This document shows positions 44,804 through 53,117 of a DNA stretch of 64,000 bases, in pieces (position 1 is the stretch's first letter; every line of letters starts with the position of its first letter). Source of the DNA: Xanthomonas sp. DAR 34887. GTDB lineage: Bacteria > Pseudomonadota > Gammaproteobacteria > Xanthomonadales > Xanthomonadaceae. The notes beneath the pieces are model-generated. The model worked only from the letters and a program-made list of their open reading frames with translations, was not told the origin of the DNA and did no database searches. The stretch lies in the NCBI RefSeq assembly GCF_041245805.1, contig NZ_CP162490.1, forward strand, positions 4,503,001-4,567,000, in the 5' to 3' direction. The position numbers and the translations under genes were made by a program.

Positions 44804-46894
44804 CTACTCCAGCGTCACCCGCAGATCGCGATTGGCGATGGCCTGGTTGCCGCTGTAGTCGCGCGCGGTGATGCGGATCAGGTAGTCGCCGGCGGGCAGC
44901 GCGTCCGGTTGCCAGCGTCCTTCGGCGATGCGGCCATCGCGCACGGTGTTGGTCACCACGTAGCGGAAGCGGGTCGTGGCGCTGCCGTGCACGGTGATGC
45001 CGCTGTCGGCCGCGTACGCCACCTTCACCGCATCGGCATCGGCGGGCATGCGGTCGAACTGGATGCTCGGCTGCGCCGGCGCGGCGCCGGGCAGCGGCCG
45101 GCCCTGCGTATCGAGCACTTCGTAGCCGAGCGAATACAGGCCAAGGCGCCGGCGCGGCAGGTTGCGATCCACCTGGTCCCAGGCCTCCACCACGATCTGC
45201 ACGCCGCCGTTGCCGCGCGCCAGCCGCACCCGTCCTTGCGTGGCCGGCAGCGCCTGGCCGTTGCCGTCGAACAGTTCGATGCGCTGGATCTGCGGCGAGT
45301 AGTGATCGGCGTAGTCGCGGAAACCGAGCGTCACCGCATTGCGTTCGAAACCGCTGGCGCCCACGCTCAGGTGCACGTGCGCCATCGCATTGATGGTGCC
45401 CAGCGCGTCGCCGGCGGCGAAGCGGGTGCCGCGCAGCACGCGCACCCGCTGCGGCGCGCCGCTGTCGTCGGCGAGCAGATGGAAGCGTTGCGGATCCAGC
45501 GGCGCGCCCTGCGCGGTGCGGCCCACGCGCATGTGGATGTAGCCGAGCTGGTCCAGCGCCATGCCTTCGCCGAGTTTGCCCAGCGCCCAGGTCGCGTTGG
45601 GGCTGGCGACCTTGGCATCGGCGATGGCATAGACCGTCTGTCCGACGTCGCCGCGGATGTCCAGGCCCGCATGCAGATGGTCGCGGCTCTCGCCCTGGTA
45701 GTTGCCGCGCACCTCGCCGAGCGTGCCGACCACTTCGTGCCAGCCGTCCTGCGGACGCAGCGGCCAGCGGCCGTCGGTGGCCGGCAGCGGCTGGGCCGCG
45801 GCGGGTCCGATCACCGCGGGCGCAGCGGCGGCAGCGGCCTGCGGCGTGGTTGGCACCAGCCGGTGCACCCGCGCGCTGCCCGCGTCGGTGACGTAGACGG
45901 CGCCGCCCGCGGCGACCGTCACGCCCGCCGGACGCGCCAGGTGGGTGTCGCTGCGCTCGCCGGAGAGCACCAGCACGTGGCCGGTCGAGGTGACCTGCAG
46001 CACGCGGCCATCGTCGCTGCCGACGTAGCCGTGGCCGTCGAAGGTCAGCCCCAGGCTCAGCGGCCGCGCCAGCGGCGACGCCTCGCTGGCACCTGCCAGG
46101 GTGACCACCCGCCCGTCCGGCAGCAGCTGGCGGATCGCGTCGTTGCGCAGGTCGGCGATCCACAGCACGCCGTCGCGGGCCACTTTCAGATCGGTCGGCG
46201 TGTCGAAGCGCGCGTCGGCGCCCATGCCATCGGCATAGCCGGGACGTTCGCCGCCGGCCAGCGTGCGCACCTGGCCGTCGCGCTCGATCACGCGGATGCG
46301 GTCGTTGTAGGTATCGGCGACGTAGACGCGCCCCTGCGCATCCAGCGCCACGCCCATCGGGCCGTTGAAACGCGCCTGCGCGCCAGGGCCGTCGCGAAAA
46401 CCCGGCGTGCCGTCGCCGGCCAGTGTGCTGACCACGCCCTGCGCGGTGAGCTTGCGGATCGCATGGTTGCCGGTATCGGCGATGTACAGCGTACCCGCCG
46501 CGTCCACCGCGAGGCCCGATGGCGTGGCGAAACGCGCCGCGCTGGCAGGGCCATCCACGAAACCCTCGCTGCCGCCGGCAAGGGTGGAGACCACGCCGTC
46601 GCGGGCGATGCGGCGAATGCGGTTGTTGTCGCCGGCATCGGCCACGTACAGCACGCCGTGCGCATCGACCACGATGCCGTAGGGATCGGCGAAGCGTGCG
46701 CGCCCCGCGGCGCCATCGGCCAGGCCGCGCACGCCGTCCCCGGCCACCCATTGCAGCTGGGCAAGCCACCCCAGCGGCGTCGGCGCCGGTGCGCTGCTGC
46801 GCGCTGCGCTGGGCCCACGTTCGCTGCGCCACCAGGCGAACAGCGCGAGCGCCAGCAGCGCCAGCAACAGCAGCCACACCCCGGTCTTTCTCAT
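44804..46894 (-). CDS. NHL-repeat propeller fused to an M23 (LytM) peptidase domain
   Basis: This 696-residue protein has one N-terminal membrane anchor (WLLLLALLALALFAWW). Six or so NHL repeats follow (residues ~45-345), each with PxG[IVL]xVDAxGxLYVAD and a xxTLAG turn. An M23-type domain (~370-515) shows His408 and Asp412 in DHLHAGLDIRGDVG and His506/His508 in MAHVHLSVG, matching the H-x3-D and HxH zinc ligands of LytM. A beta-sandwich tail follows. The protein would sit in the periplasm, with the propeller binding a partner or glycan and the peptidase cutting cross-links. The MRKTG start gives the anchor directly. Confidence 0.8.
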   Translation of the reverse strand: MRKTGVWLLLLALLALALFAWWRSERGPSAARSSAPAPTPLGWLAQLQWVAGDGVRGLADGAAGRARFADPYGIVVDAHGVLYVADAGDNNRIRRIARDGVVSTLAGGSEGFVDGPASAARFATPSGLAVDAAGTLYIADTGNHAIRKLTAQGVVSTLAGDGTPGFRDGPGAQARFNGPMGVALDAQGRVYVADTYNDRIRVIERDGQVRTLAGGERPGYADGMGADARFDTPTDLKVARDGVLWIADLRNDAIRQLLPDGRVVTLAGASEASPLARPLSLGLTFDGHGYVGSDDGRVLQVTSTGHVLVLSGERSDTHLARPAGVTVAAGGAVYVTDAGSARVHRLVPTTPQAAAAAAPAVIGPAAAQPLPATDGRWPLRPQDGWHEVVGTLGEVRGNYQGESRDHLHAGLDIRGDVGQTVYAIADAKVASPNATWALGKLGEGMALDQLGYIHMRVGRTAQGAPLDPQRFHLLADDSGAPQRVRVLRGTRFAAGDALGTINAMAHVHLSVGASGFERNAVTLGFRDYADHYSPQIQRIELFDGNGQALPATQGRVRLARGNGGVQIVVEAWDQVDRNLPRRRLGLYSLGYEVLDTQGRPLPGAAPAQPSIQFDRMPADADAVKVAYAADSGITVHGSATTRFRYVVTNTVRDGRIAEGRWQPDALPAGDYLIRITARDYSGNQAIANRDLRVTLE

Positions 46895-47165
46895 GCCCTG
46901 CCCGCGCGACGAATGGTCAGGCACCTTAGACAAAGCGCGCGGCGCAGGGAAGCGCCTGCGCCGTGGCGGGCAATCTCCGGTGCGCCAACGCGCTTCCTCA
47001 ATCCCCAGGCAGATCGCGCCGCTTGCATAGACCAAGCAAGCAACGGCGCGAAAGCGGACAGCATGGCGCCGTCGGACCGATCATGCCGCGTGCGAGGCGC
47101 ACAAGCGCGGCCCACGCGTTCGCCTGTCAGGCCCAACGCGACCTGCTCCGGATCGACGACATGTC

Positions 47166-47738
47166 CTAGACGATCGCATCTGGGAAATCGAGGAACGCCA
47201 CCGGCACCTGCGCCGTCAGCCAGACGCCGTTGTCGGCGCGATAGAACGCATGCCCGGCCGCGGCCATGGGCTGCGCGCGCACCGTCAGCACCACGGCCTG
47301 CCCATAGCGCTGTCCAACCTGCAATGCCGTGTCGGGCGATACGGACAGGTGCACGTGCTGGCGCTGGCCCGGCCGCAATCCCTCGCGGCGGATCGCCTCC
47401 ACGAAACGGGTCGCCGTGCCGTGGTACAGCTGCGCAGGCGGCTCCACGCAGGCCAGGCCCAGCTCCACCGGCAGCGAATGGCCCTGATTGGCACGGATGC
47501 GCAGGCCATCGGCGCTGATCGCGAAGCGCTGCTTGTCGCTGTCCGCCACCACCCGCTGCAGTTGCGCGCGGGTCAGCGGCTGGGTGGGCTGCGCCAGCCG
47601 CAGCAGCTCGTCGATCGACGCCCAGCCCTGTGCATCGAGCTGCAGCCCGATTGCCTGCGGCTGATGCCGCAACACCCAGCTCAGGAACTTGCTGGCGGTC
47701 TCGTCGGAACATTCCATCGCAGCGGCCTCGGCATGCAC
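47166..47738 (-). CDS. kptA: RNA 2'-phosphotransferase (KptA/Tpt1)
   Basis: This 190-residue protein matches Tpt1/KptA: SKFLSWVLRHQPQAIGL (catalytic Arg24-His25), QRFAISADGLRIRANQGHS (Arg82) and LYHGTATRF (Arg111). It transfers an internal 2'-phosphate from RNA to NAD+, making ADP-ribose 1'',2''-cyclic phosphate. In eukaryotes it finishes tRNA splicing; bacteria lack that pathway, so the substrate here may be damaged or toxin-cut RNA. MECSDE seven codons in (47717) is another possible start. No RNA ligase gene is adjacent. It is downstream of the AraC gene on the same strand with a 33-bp gap. Confidence 0.92.
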   Translation of the reverse strand: MHAEAAAMECSDETASKFLSWVLRHQPQAIGLQLDAQGWASIDELLRLAQPTQPLTRAQLQRVVADSDKQRFAISADGLRIRANQGHSLPVELGLACVEPPAQLYHGTATRFVEAIRREGLRPGQRQHVHLSVSPDTALQVGQRYGQAVVLTVRAQPMAAAGHAFYRADNGVWLTAQVPVAFLDFPDAIV

Positions 47739-47771
47739 TCGGGCCGCGCACCATAGACCACGCCGACGCGG

Positions 47772-48671
47772 TCAGCCACCCAGGCCGAGCTGTTCGGCCA
47801 TGTCGTTGCGCGGCGAGCGGCCGTACAGGCGGCTGTATTCGCGGCTGAACTGCGACGGACTCTGGTAGCCGACGCGATAGCCGGCCGAGCCCACGTCCAT
47901 CCGCTCCACCACCATCAGCCGCCGCGCCTCGCGCAGGCGCAGCTGCTTCTGGTACTGCAGCGGGGTCATCGAGGTCACCGCGTTGAAATGGTGGTGCAGC
48001 GAGGAGGCGCTCATGGCGACGTGCCGCGCCAGGTCTTCGATCCGGATCGGCTCGGCGTAGTGCTGGCGCAGCCACGCGATCGCCTTGGCGATCCGGTTGC
48101 TGGGACTGTCCTCCTGCGCGATGCGCAGCAGGTTCGGGCCGCACGGACCGGTCAGCAGGCGATACAGGATTTCCTGCTCGATCAACGGCGCCATCGCGGC
48201 GATGTCGTCCGGCTGTTCGAGCAGCCGCAGCATGCGCAGCGTGGCATCCAGCAGGGCCGCGCTGGCGGTGTTGACCGAGACGCCGCGCACGCAGTCGGCG
48301 CTGGCCTGCACCGGCAGCGGAATGCGTTCGAGCAGGTCGCGCAGCCGGTCCGGGCGGATCGCCAGGGCCAAGCCCAGCATCGGCTGCTCCGGGCTGGCCT
48401 GGGTGATGCGCGAGATCACCGGCAGGTCCAGCGCCACCAGCAGATAGGTGCCGGCCGCGTAGCGGTATTCCTCGGCGCCCAGGCTCAGGCACTTCTCGCC
48501 CTGCACCACCAGGGCGAAGCAAGGCCACTGCGCGGTGTGCGTCTTTGGCGAGGGTGCGGTGCGGTACGAACAGAACAGGCCATCGATGGCGGTCTCGCCG
48601 TCGCCGTCGGGGACGGCCAATCGGGCAATGAGTGCGGCCATTTCTTGATAGCGGTCGGCGAGCGCGGTCAT
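47772..48671 (-). CDS. AraC-family regulator with AraC_N domain
   Basis: This 299-residue protein has an N-terminal AraC_N domain (GLFCSYRTAPSPKTHTAQWP, then CFALVVQGEKCLSLGAEEYRYAAG and YLLVALDLPVISRI). It ends in a double helix-turn-helix: IRIEDLARHVAMSASSLHHHF and VGSAGYRVGYQSPSQFSREYSRLYG. Proteins of this kind (YqhC-like) often activate aldehyde-reductase or monooxygenase genes when electrophiles are present. It is divergent from the monooxygenase-like gene at 48963, with the conserved element at 48753-48819 between them. The same element also precedes the aldo/keto reductase at 3347, so both may be targets. MTALADRY is the natural start. Confidence 0.9.
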   Translation of the reverse strand: MTALADRYQEMAALIARLAVPDGDGETAIDGLFCSYRTAPSPKTHTAQWPCFALVVQGEKCLSLGAEEYRYAAGTYLLVALDLPVISRITQASPEQPMLGLALAIRPDRLRDLLERIPLPVQASADCVRGVSVNTASAALLDATLRMLRLLEQPDDIAAMAPLIEQEILYRLLTGPCGPNLLRIAQEDSPSNRIAKAIAWLRQHYAEPIRIEDLARHVAMSASSLHHHFNAVTSMTPLQYQKQLRLREARRLMVVERMDVGSAGYRVGYQSPSQFSREYSRLYGRSPRNDMAEQLGLGG

Positions 48672-48752
48672 CGGCGTCGGGCGTGGTGGCGGGCGATCCA
48701 GGGACCGACAGCTTGCCTGATGCTGCGACGGCGCGTTCGTCGCCGCGGCACG

Positions 48753-48819
48753 GTTTGCAGGATCGGACAAGAATTCCGCGGGATCGCGATAACGCGGCGC
48801 GGCGCCGCGCTCGCATTCT
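48753..48819 (+). promoter_or_regulatory. conserved promoter element shared with the 3.2-kb locus
   Basis: The 67 bases match 3204-3270 at 59 positions, beginning GTTTGCAGGATCGGACAAG and including GATCGCGATAACG and CGCCGCGCTCGCAT. The element lies 82 bp from the divergent AraC start and 41 bp before the small frame at 48860. Confidence 0.65.
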
Positions 48820-48859
48820 GTGCAGGCCGGATCCCCGTCGCGTCTACCGGAGTGCTCCC

Positions 48860-48958
48860 ATGCCCATCGTGTCCCCCTCCCCCTTCCTCTGCGCGCCGAT
48901 CGCCGCCGCGCCCCGCCGTTCCCTTCACTGCGCCGCACCGCGCAAAGCGCAGGGCTGA
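48860..48958 (+). CDS. possible 32-residue leader peptide gene
   Basis: The frame MPIVSPSPFLCAPIAAAP runs to a TGA at 48956-48958, four bases before the next gene's ATG. CCGGAG at 48848-48853 gives a good ribosome site, better than that of the following gene, so translation coupling is plausible. The sequence is Pro/Ala-rich and has two Cys. It may be a leader or chance. Confidence 0.35.
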   Translation: MPIVSPSPFLCAPIAAAPRRSLHCAAPRKAQG

Positions 48959-48962
48959 GCCG

Positions 48963-49322
48963 ATGCAAGCGCATAGCGAAGCCCTGGAAATCACCACCTT
49001 CCGCCTGCAGGACTGCACCTGGCGCACCTTCCTGCGCGCCAATGCCGAGGTCGATGCCTGGCTGCAACGCCAGCCCGGCTTCCGCTCGCGGCGCATCGCG
49101 CGGCGCCGCGACGGCACGGTGGTCGACATGCTGCTGTGGGACAGCGTGGCGCAAGGCACCGCCTCGGCGCGGCGGCTGATGCGCGAGCTGCGCGGCGCCG
49201 CGATCCACGCGCTGATCGATCCGGACACGGTGTCGTGGGACATCGCGCCGGTGCAGCACGTCAGCGGCGAAGAGCGCGACGACAGCGACGCGGACGCCGA
49301 AGCGGACAGCCTCGCCGCCTAG
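48963..49322 (+). CDS. ABM-like dimeric alpha/beta barrel protein
   Basis: This 119-residue protein resembles small antibiotic-biosynthesis-monooxygenase-like (dimeric alpha/beta barrel) proteins: LEITTFRLQD, FLRANAEVDAWLQRQPGFRSRRIARR and GTVVDMLLWDSVAQGTASARRLM, the strand-helix-strand repeat of the fold. It has an acidic tail (GEERDDSDADAEAD). Members remove or modify small reactive compounds, or oxidise quinols without cofactor. It is divergent from the AraC regulator and probably controlled by it. Its own Shine-Dalgarno (AGGG) is weak, so translation may be coupled to the 32-residue frame upstream. Confidence 0.7.
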   Translation: MQAHSEALEITTFRLQDCTWRTFLRANAEVDAWLQRQPGFRSRRIARRRDGTVVDMLLWDSVAQGTASARRLMRELRGAAIHALIDPDTVSWDIAPVQHVSGEERDDSDADAEADSLAA

Positions 49323-49353
49323 GACGCGCGGGCGCCTGCGCCCGCCGCCGCGC

Positions 49354-50265
49354 TCACACCCAGCCGCGGCGGCGGAACCACGCCAGCGGCAGCACCACGC
49401 TCAGCGCGATCACGCCCAACGCCCAGTAGTAGGCGTCGTGCCACTTGAGTTCGGGCATGTGCGCGAAGTTCATGCCCCAGATGCCGACCAGCACCGTCGG
49501 CGGAATGCCCACCACCGACGCCACCGCCATCACCTTCATCACGTTGTTCTGGTCCATGTTGATCATGCCCAGCACGCTGTCGAGCAGGAATTCGACGCGG
49601 TCGTCCAGGTGCTGCTCGAATTCGCTCAGGGTGACCAGGTCCTTGTGCAGCAGGCCGATGCGCTTGGCCGCATCGGCGCCGAACCAGTCCGGTGCGGCGC
49701 CGTCCAGGTAGGTGGCCAGGCGCAACAGGCCCTGCCCTGCGTTGTGCATGCCGCCGAGCCGCCGCCCCATGCCGCCAACCTGGCGCAGCATCCGCTCCAT
49801 GTCGCGCGATTTGTAGGGTTCGTCGAAGACAACGCGCGTGGTCTCGGTGATCTCCGCCTCCAGCGCTTCCAGGCGGTCCGCCAGGCGGCCGACCACTTGG
49901 TCGAGCAGGCGCAGCAGCAGGTCGTCGCTGGTCCGGCACGGGTTCTTTTCCAGTTGCGCGGCCACCGCTTCCAACGATCCCATGCGCTGCTCGCGCTGGG
50001 TCACCAGCATCCGCGGCGACAGCGCGAAGCCCAACGGCGCGGTCGGGCCGTCGTCGTCCTGGAAGCGCGGCACGTTGAGGAACAGAACATCGCCCTCGAC
50101 GCGCACCCGGCTGCTGAACTCGATCTCGCCGATCGCCGCGCGCGTGGGCAAGGCGAACCCCACCTGCCGGTCGGCCTCGGCCAGTTCCTCGCGACTGGGC
50201 TGGCACAGGTCCACCCAGCAGAACGGTTGCGGGGACGCTCCGGCAATGCGGTGGATCGTGATCAT
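49354..50265 (-). CDS. corA: CorA-family divalent metal transporter
   Basis: This 303-residue protein has a cytoplasmic alpha/beta domain, a long helix region (LLLRLLDQVVGRLADRLEALEAEI, then HLDDRVEFLLDSVLGMINMDQNNVMKV) and two C-terminal membrane segments. The hallmark GMN is in GIWGMNFAHMPEL; the second segment is YYWALGVIALSVVLPLAWF, ending with basic residues. It takes up Mg2+ or another divalent ion as a pentamer. MITIHRIAG is the preferred start. It is slightly shorter than E. coli CorA (316). It converges on the monooxygenase-like gene with a 31-bp gap and is probably monocistronic. Confidence 0.92.
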   Translation of the reverse strand: MITIHRIAGASPQPFCWVDLCQPSREELAEADRQVGFALPTRAAIGEIEFSSRVRVEGDVLFLNVPRFQDDDGPTAPLGFALSPRMLVTQREQRMGSLEAVAAQLEKNPCRTSDDLLLRLLDQVVGRLADRLEALEAEITETTRVVFDEPYKSRDMERMLRQVGGMGRRLGGMHNAGQGLLRLATYLDGAAPDWFGADAAKRIGLLHKDLVTLSEFEQHLDDRVEFLLDSVLGMINMDQNNVMKVMAVASVVGIPPTVLVGIWGMNFAHMPELKWHDAYYWALGVIALSVVLPLAWFRRRGWV

Positions 50266-50422
50266 CGGGATCGGTTCGATGGCGGGAGGGCGCGAGCATC
50301 CTCCGCCGCGGCTGAAGCGAACGTCAACGGCGCACACACTTGCCGCGGCCGCCGACGCCACGACACCGCGCCGAATGGGACCGTCGCCGCGCTAGACCTG
50401 GCCCTCGCCGTGTTGCCGCCGC

Positions 50423-51814
50423 TCAGGCGCGCGCGCCTGAGCGGCGCTTCACCGCATAGCCGATGCCCAGCAGCAGGAACCACACTGGGCTGGCCAGCAA
50501 CGCCTGCCGGGTGTCGTCCTGCAGGGTCAGCAAGGCCAGCACGAAGGCGAAGAACGCCAGGCACACGTAGCACATGAGCACGCCGCCGGGCATCTTGAAC
50601 GCCGAGGCCGCATGCAGCTGCGGGCGCTTGCGCCGGTAGGCGATGTACGCGCACAGGATCAGCGACCAGACGAACATGAACAGCACCGCGGCCAAGGTGG
50701 TGACCAGGGTGAAGGCGGTGACCAGGTTCGGAATCAGGTACACCAGCAGCGTGCCGCCGAGCAGGCAGGCGCAGGAGAACAGCAGCCCGCGCGCCGGCAC
50801 CGCCGCGCGCGACAGCCGGGCGAATCCGCGCGGCGCATGCCGCTCCTCGGCCAGGCCGTAGAGCATGCGGCTGGTGGAGAAGATGCCGCTGTTGGCCGAC
50901 GAGGTGGCCGAGGTCAGCACCACGAAGTTGATCAGGCTGGCCGCGGCCGGCACCCCGGCCAGCACGAACAGCTCCACGAACGGGCTCTTGCCCGGCACCA
51001 CCTCGCGCCACGGCGTCACCGCCATGATCGCGATCAGCGCCAGCACGTAGAACACCAGGATCCGCACCGGAATCGAATTGATCGCCTTGGGCAGGTTGCG
51101 CCGCGGGTCGGCGGTCTCGGCAGCGGTGGTACCGACCAGTTCGATGCCGACGAAGGCGAACACCGCGATCTGGAAACCGGCGAAGAACCCGCCGATGCCC
51201 ATCGGGAACATGCCGCCGTCGTTCCATAGATTCGCCAGCGAGGCCACGTGCCCGGACGGCGACTGGAAGCCCCAGGCCACCAGTCCGGCGCCGGTCAGGA
51301 TCAGCGCGCAGATCGCCACGATCTTGATCAGCGCGAACCAGAATTCCATTTCGCCGAACAGCTTCACCGTCACCAGGTTCAGGCTCAGCAGCAACAGCAC
51401 GCACAGCATCGCCGGGATCCATGGCGCCAGGCCGGGGAACCAGAACTGCGCATAGGCGGCGATCGCGATCACGTCGGCGATGGCGGTGATGATCCAGCAG
51501 AACCAGTAGGTCCAGCCGCAGAAGAACCCGGCCCATGGGCCGAGCAGATCGGTGGAGAAGTCGATGAACGACTTGTACTCCAGGTTCGACAGCAGCAGCT
51601 CGCCCATCGCGCGCATCACGAAGAACAGCATCGCGCCGATGATCAGGTACACGAACAGGATCGACGGACCGGCCAGGCTGATGGTCTTGCCCGAGCCCAT
51701 GAACAGACCGGTGCCGATGGCGCCGCCGATCGCGATCAATTGCAGGTGGCGGTTGGACAGGCTGCGCTTGAGATGGTCGGGCTGGGCGGACGGTTCGGAC
51801 ATGGGCGCGGCCAT
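50423..51814 (-). CDS. cycA: amino acid permease, CycA-type (D-serine/D-alanine/glycine)
   Basis: This 463-residue inner-membrane protein has 12 hydrophobic segments. The N-terminus (LKRSLSNRHLQLIAIGGAIGTGLFMGSGKTI) and the stretch FAFVGIELVGTTAAETADPRRNLPKAIN are those of the amino-acid-transporter family. IDFSTDLLGPWAGFFCGWTYWFCWI is close to CycA, the D-serine/D-alanine/glycine importer. Other AAT members (AnsP, GabP) remain possible. Starts at 51814 (MAAPM) or 51802 (MSEPS) are both reasonable. It stands alone. Import of D-amino acids would complement a D-amino-acid-oxidase-like enzyme elsewhere in the window, by inference. Confidence 0.88.
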   Translation of the reverse strand: MAAPMSEPSAQPDHLKRSLSNRHLQLIAIGGAIGTGLFMGSGKTISLAGPSILFVYLIIGAMLFFVMRAMGELLLSNLEYKSFIDFSTDLLGPWAGFFCGWTYWFCWIITAIADVIAIAAYAQFWFPGLAPWIPAMLCVLLLLSLNLVTVKLFGEMEFWFALIKIVAICALILTGAGLVAWGFQSPSGHVASLANLWNDGGMFPMGIGGFFAGFQIAVFAFVGIELVGTTAAETADPRRNLPKAINSIPVRILVFYVLALIAIMAVTPWREVVPGKSPFVELFVLAGVPAAASLINFVVLTSATSSANSGIFSTSRMLYGLAEERHAPRGFARLSRAAVPARGLLFSCACLLGGTLLVYLIPNLVTAFTLVTTLAAVLFMFVWSLILCAYIAYRRKRPQLHAASAFKMPGGVLMCYVCLAFFAFVLALLTLQDDTRQALLASPVWFLLLGIGYAVKRRSGARA

Positions 51815-51929
51815 CGGCAGGGGGTCTAGCGGGACAACATAGAAGATGCGGCGCGCACGCGCCAGCGCGCTGCGCCCGCTTTGCGCGCGGAAATCGGCAC
51901 GAGCCGCACCGCGCCCCGAAGCCGGCGGC

Positions 51930-52877
51930 TCAGACGATCTTGGTGCGCCGCCACCACTGCGTGACCTTCTCCTCGCGCACCAGGGTGAACAGGCCGGCGC
52001 CCAGGATCAGCGCGATGCCGACCAGCATCGGCCAGTCCAGGTGATCGTGGAACAGCCAGTAGCCGAAGCCGATCGCCCACAGCATCTGGCTGTACTGGGT
52101 CGGCGCCACCGCGCTGATCGGCGCCACGCGCGAGGCGTACATCATGAAGATCGCGGCCAGGCCGGCCAGCAGGCCGTAGCCGGCCAGCAGGATCCACTGC
52201 TGCCAGGTCGGCCACACGAAGGTCGGCAGCATCAGCAGCGCGCCCATCAGCAACGGGCCGAGCACCCCGGCGCCGTACAGGGTCAGGCGCTTCTCGCCCG
52301 GCCCGGCCATGCGCAGGCTGATCACCGACACCGCCCCGACCAAGCCGCAGGCGATGGCCGCGACGTGGCCCTCGCCCAGGTGCCGGAAGCCGGGCCGCAA
52401 CACGATCAGCACGCCGATAAAGCCGACGATCACCGCCAGCCAGCGCCGCCAGCGCACTTCCTCCTTGAGCAACAGCACCGACAGCACGGTGACGAAGATC
52501 GGCATCAGGAAGATCAGCGCGAACGCCTCGGCCATCGGCAGCAAGGTGAACGCGGTGACCGCGGACAGGTTGCCGACCGCGCCGGTGAACGCGCGCAGCA
52601 GCCAGATGCTGGGACGTTGCGCCACCACCACTTCGCGCCAGCGATCGCCGCGCTTCTTCAGGAACGGCAGCGCGGCGAGCATCAGCAACGCGCCGAAGAA
52701 CACCACCTCGTACGCCGGCAGCGACCCCTCCAGGCCTTTCACGAACGCATCGCTGATCGAGTAGGCGGCATAGCAGGCGAAACCGAGCAGCACACCTTTG
52801 AGCATCGCGGATCCTGGCAGCTGGCGCCGCGCGGCGTCGGCCATTGAAGGGGGGAGGACGTCATTATGCGTCGCCAT
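51930..52877 (-). CDS. EamA/DMT-family transporter
   Basis: This protein of about 315 residues has ten membrane segments in two EamA repeats: first LLGFACYAAYSISDAFVKGL to VIVGFIGVLIVLRPGF, second ACGLVGAVSVISLRMAG to LVGIALILGAGLFTLV. The motif AVTAFTLLPMAEAFALIFLMPIF is typical of RhaT/EamA drug-metabolite exporters. It probably exports an amino acid or metabolite. The start is unclear (MATHND at 52877 or MADAARR at 52844); the longer one is given because the shorter lacks a ribosome site. It is divergent from the methyltransferase gene at 53118. Confidence 0.88.
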   Translation of the reverse strand: MATHNDVLPPSMADAARRQLPGSAMLKGVLLGFACYAAYSISDAFVKGLEGSLPAYEVVFFGALLMLAALPFLKKRGDRWREVVVAQRPSIWLLRAFTGAVGNLSAVTAFTLLPMAEAFALIFLMPIFVTVLSVLLLKEEVRWRRWLAVIVGFIGVLIVLRPGFRHLGEGHVAAIACGLVGAVSVISLRMAGPGEKRLTLYGAGVLGPLLMGALLMLPTFVWPTWQQWILLAGYGLLAGLAAIFMMYASRVAPISAVAPTQYSQMLWAIGFGYWLFHDHLDWPMLVGIALILGAGLFTLVREEKVTQWWRRTKIV

Positions 52878-53117
52878 CGCACCAGCCACCATGACGGTTC
52901 GCCGCAGCCAGCGCACGCGCCACCTGGTGCGGTGCCAAGGCGCTTCGTCGTCGCCGATGCGTCCTGCGCGAACGCACCAAGGCCTGCTACGGCCACAGGC
53001 TCGGCGGACCGCGGCTGCGCTGGCGCAGGACTTCGCTGCGGCCCTCGGTTACGATGCCCTCCCCCGTATCGACGACCCGGCCTCGCGCAGCGCGCGCTGG
53101 CGCATCGCCTTCTCGAC

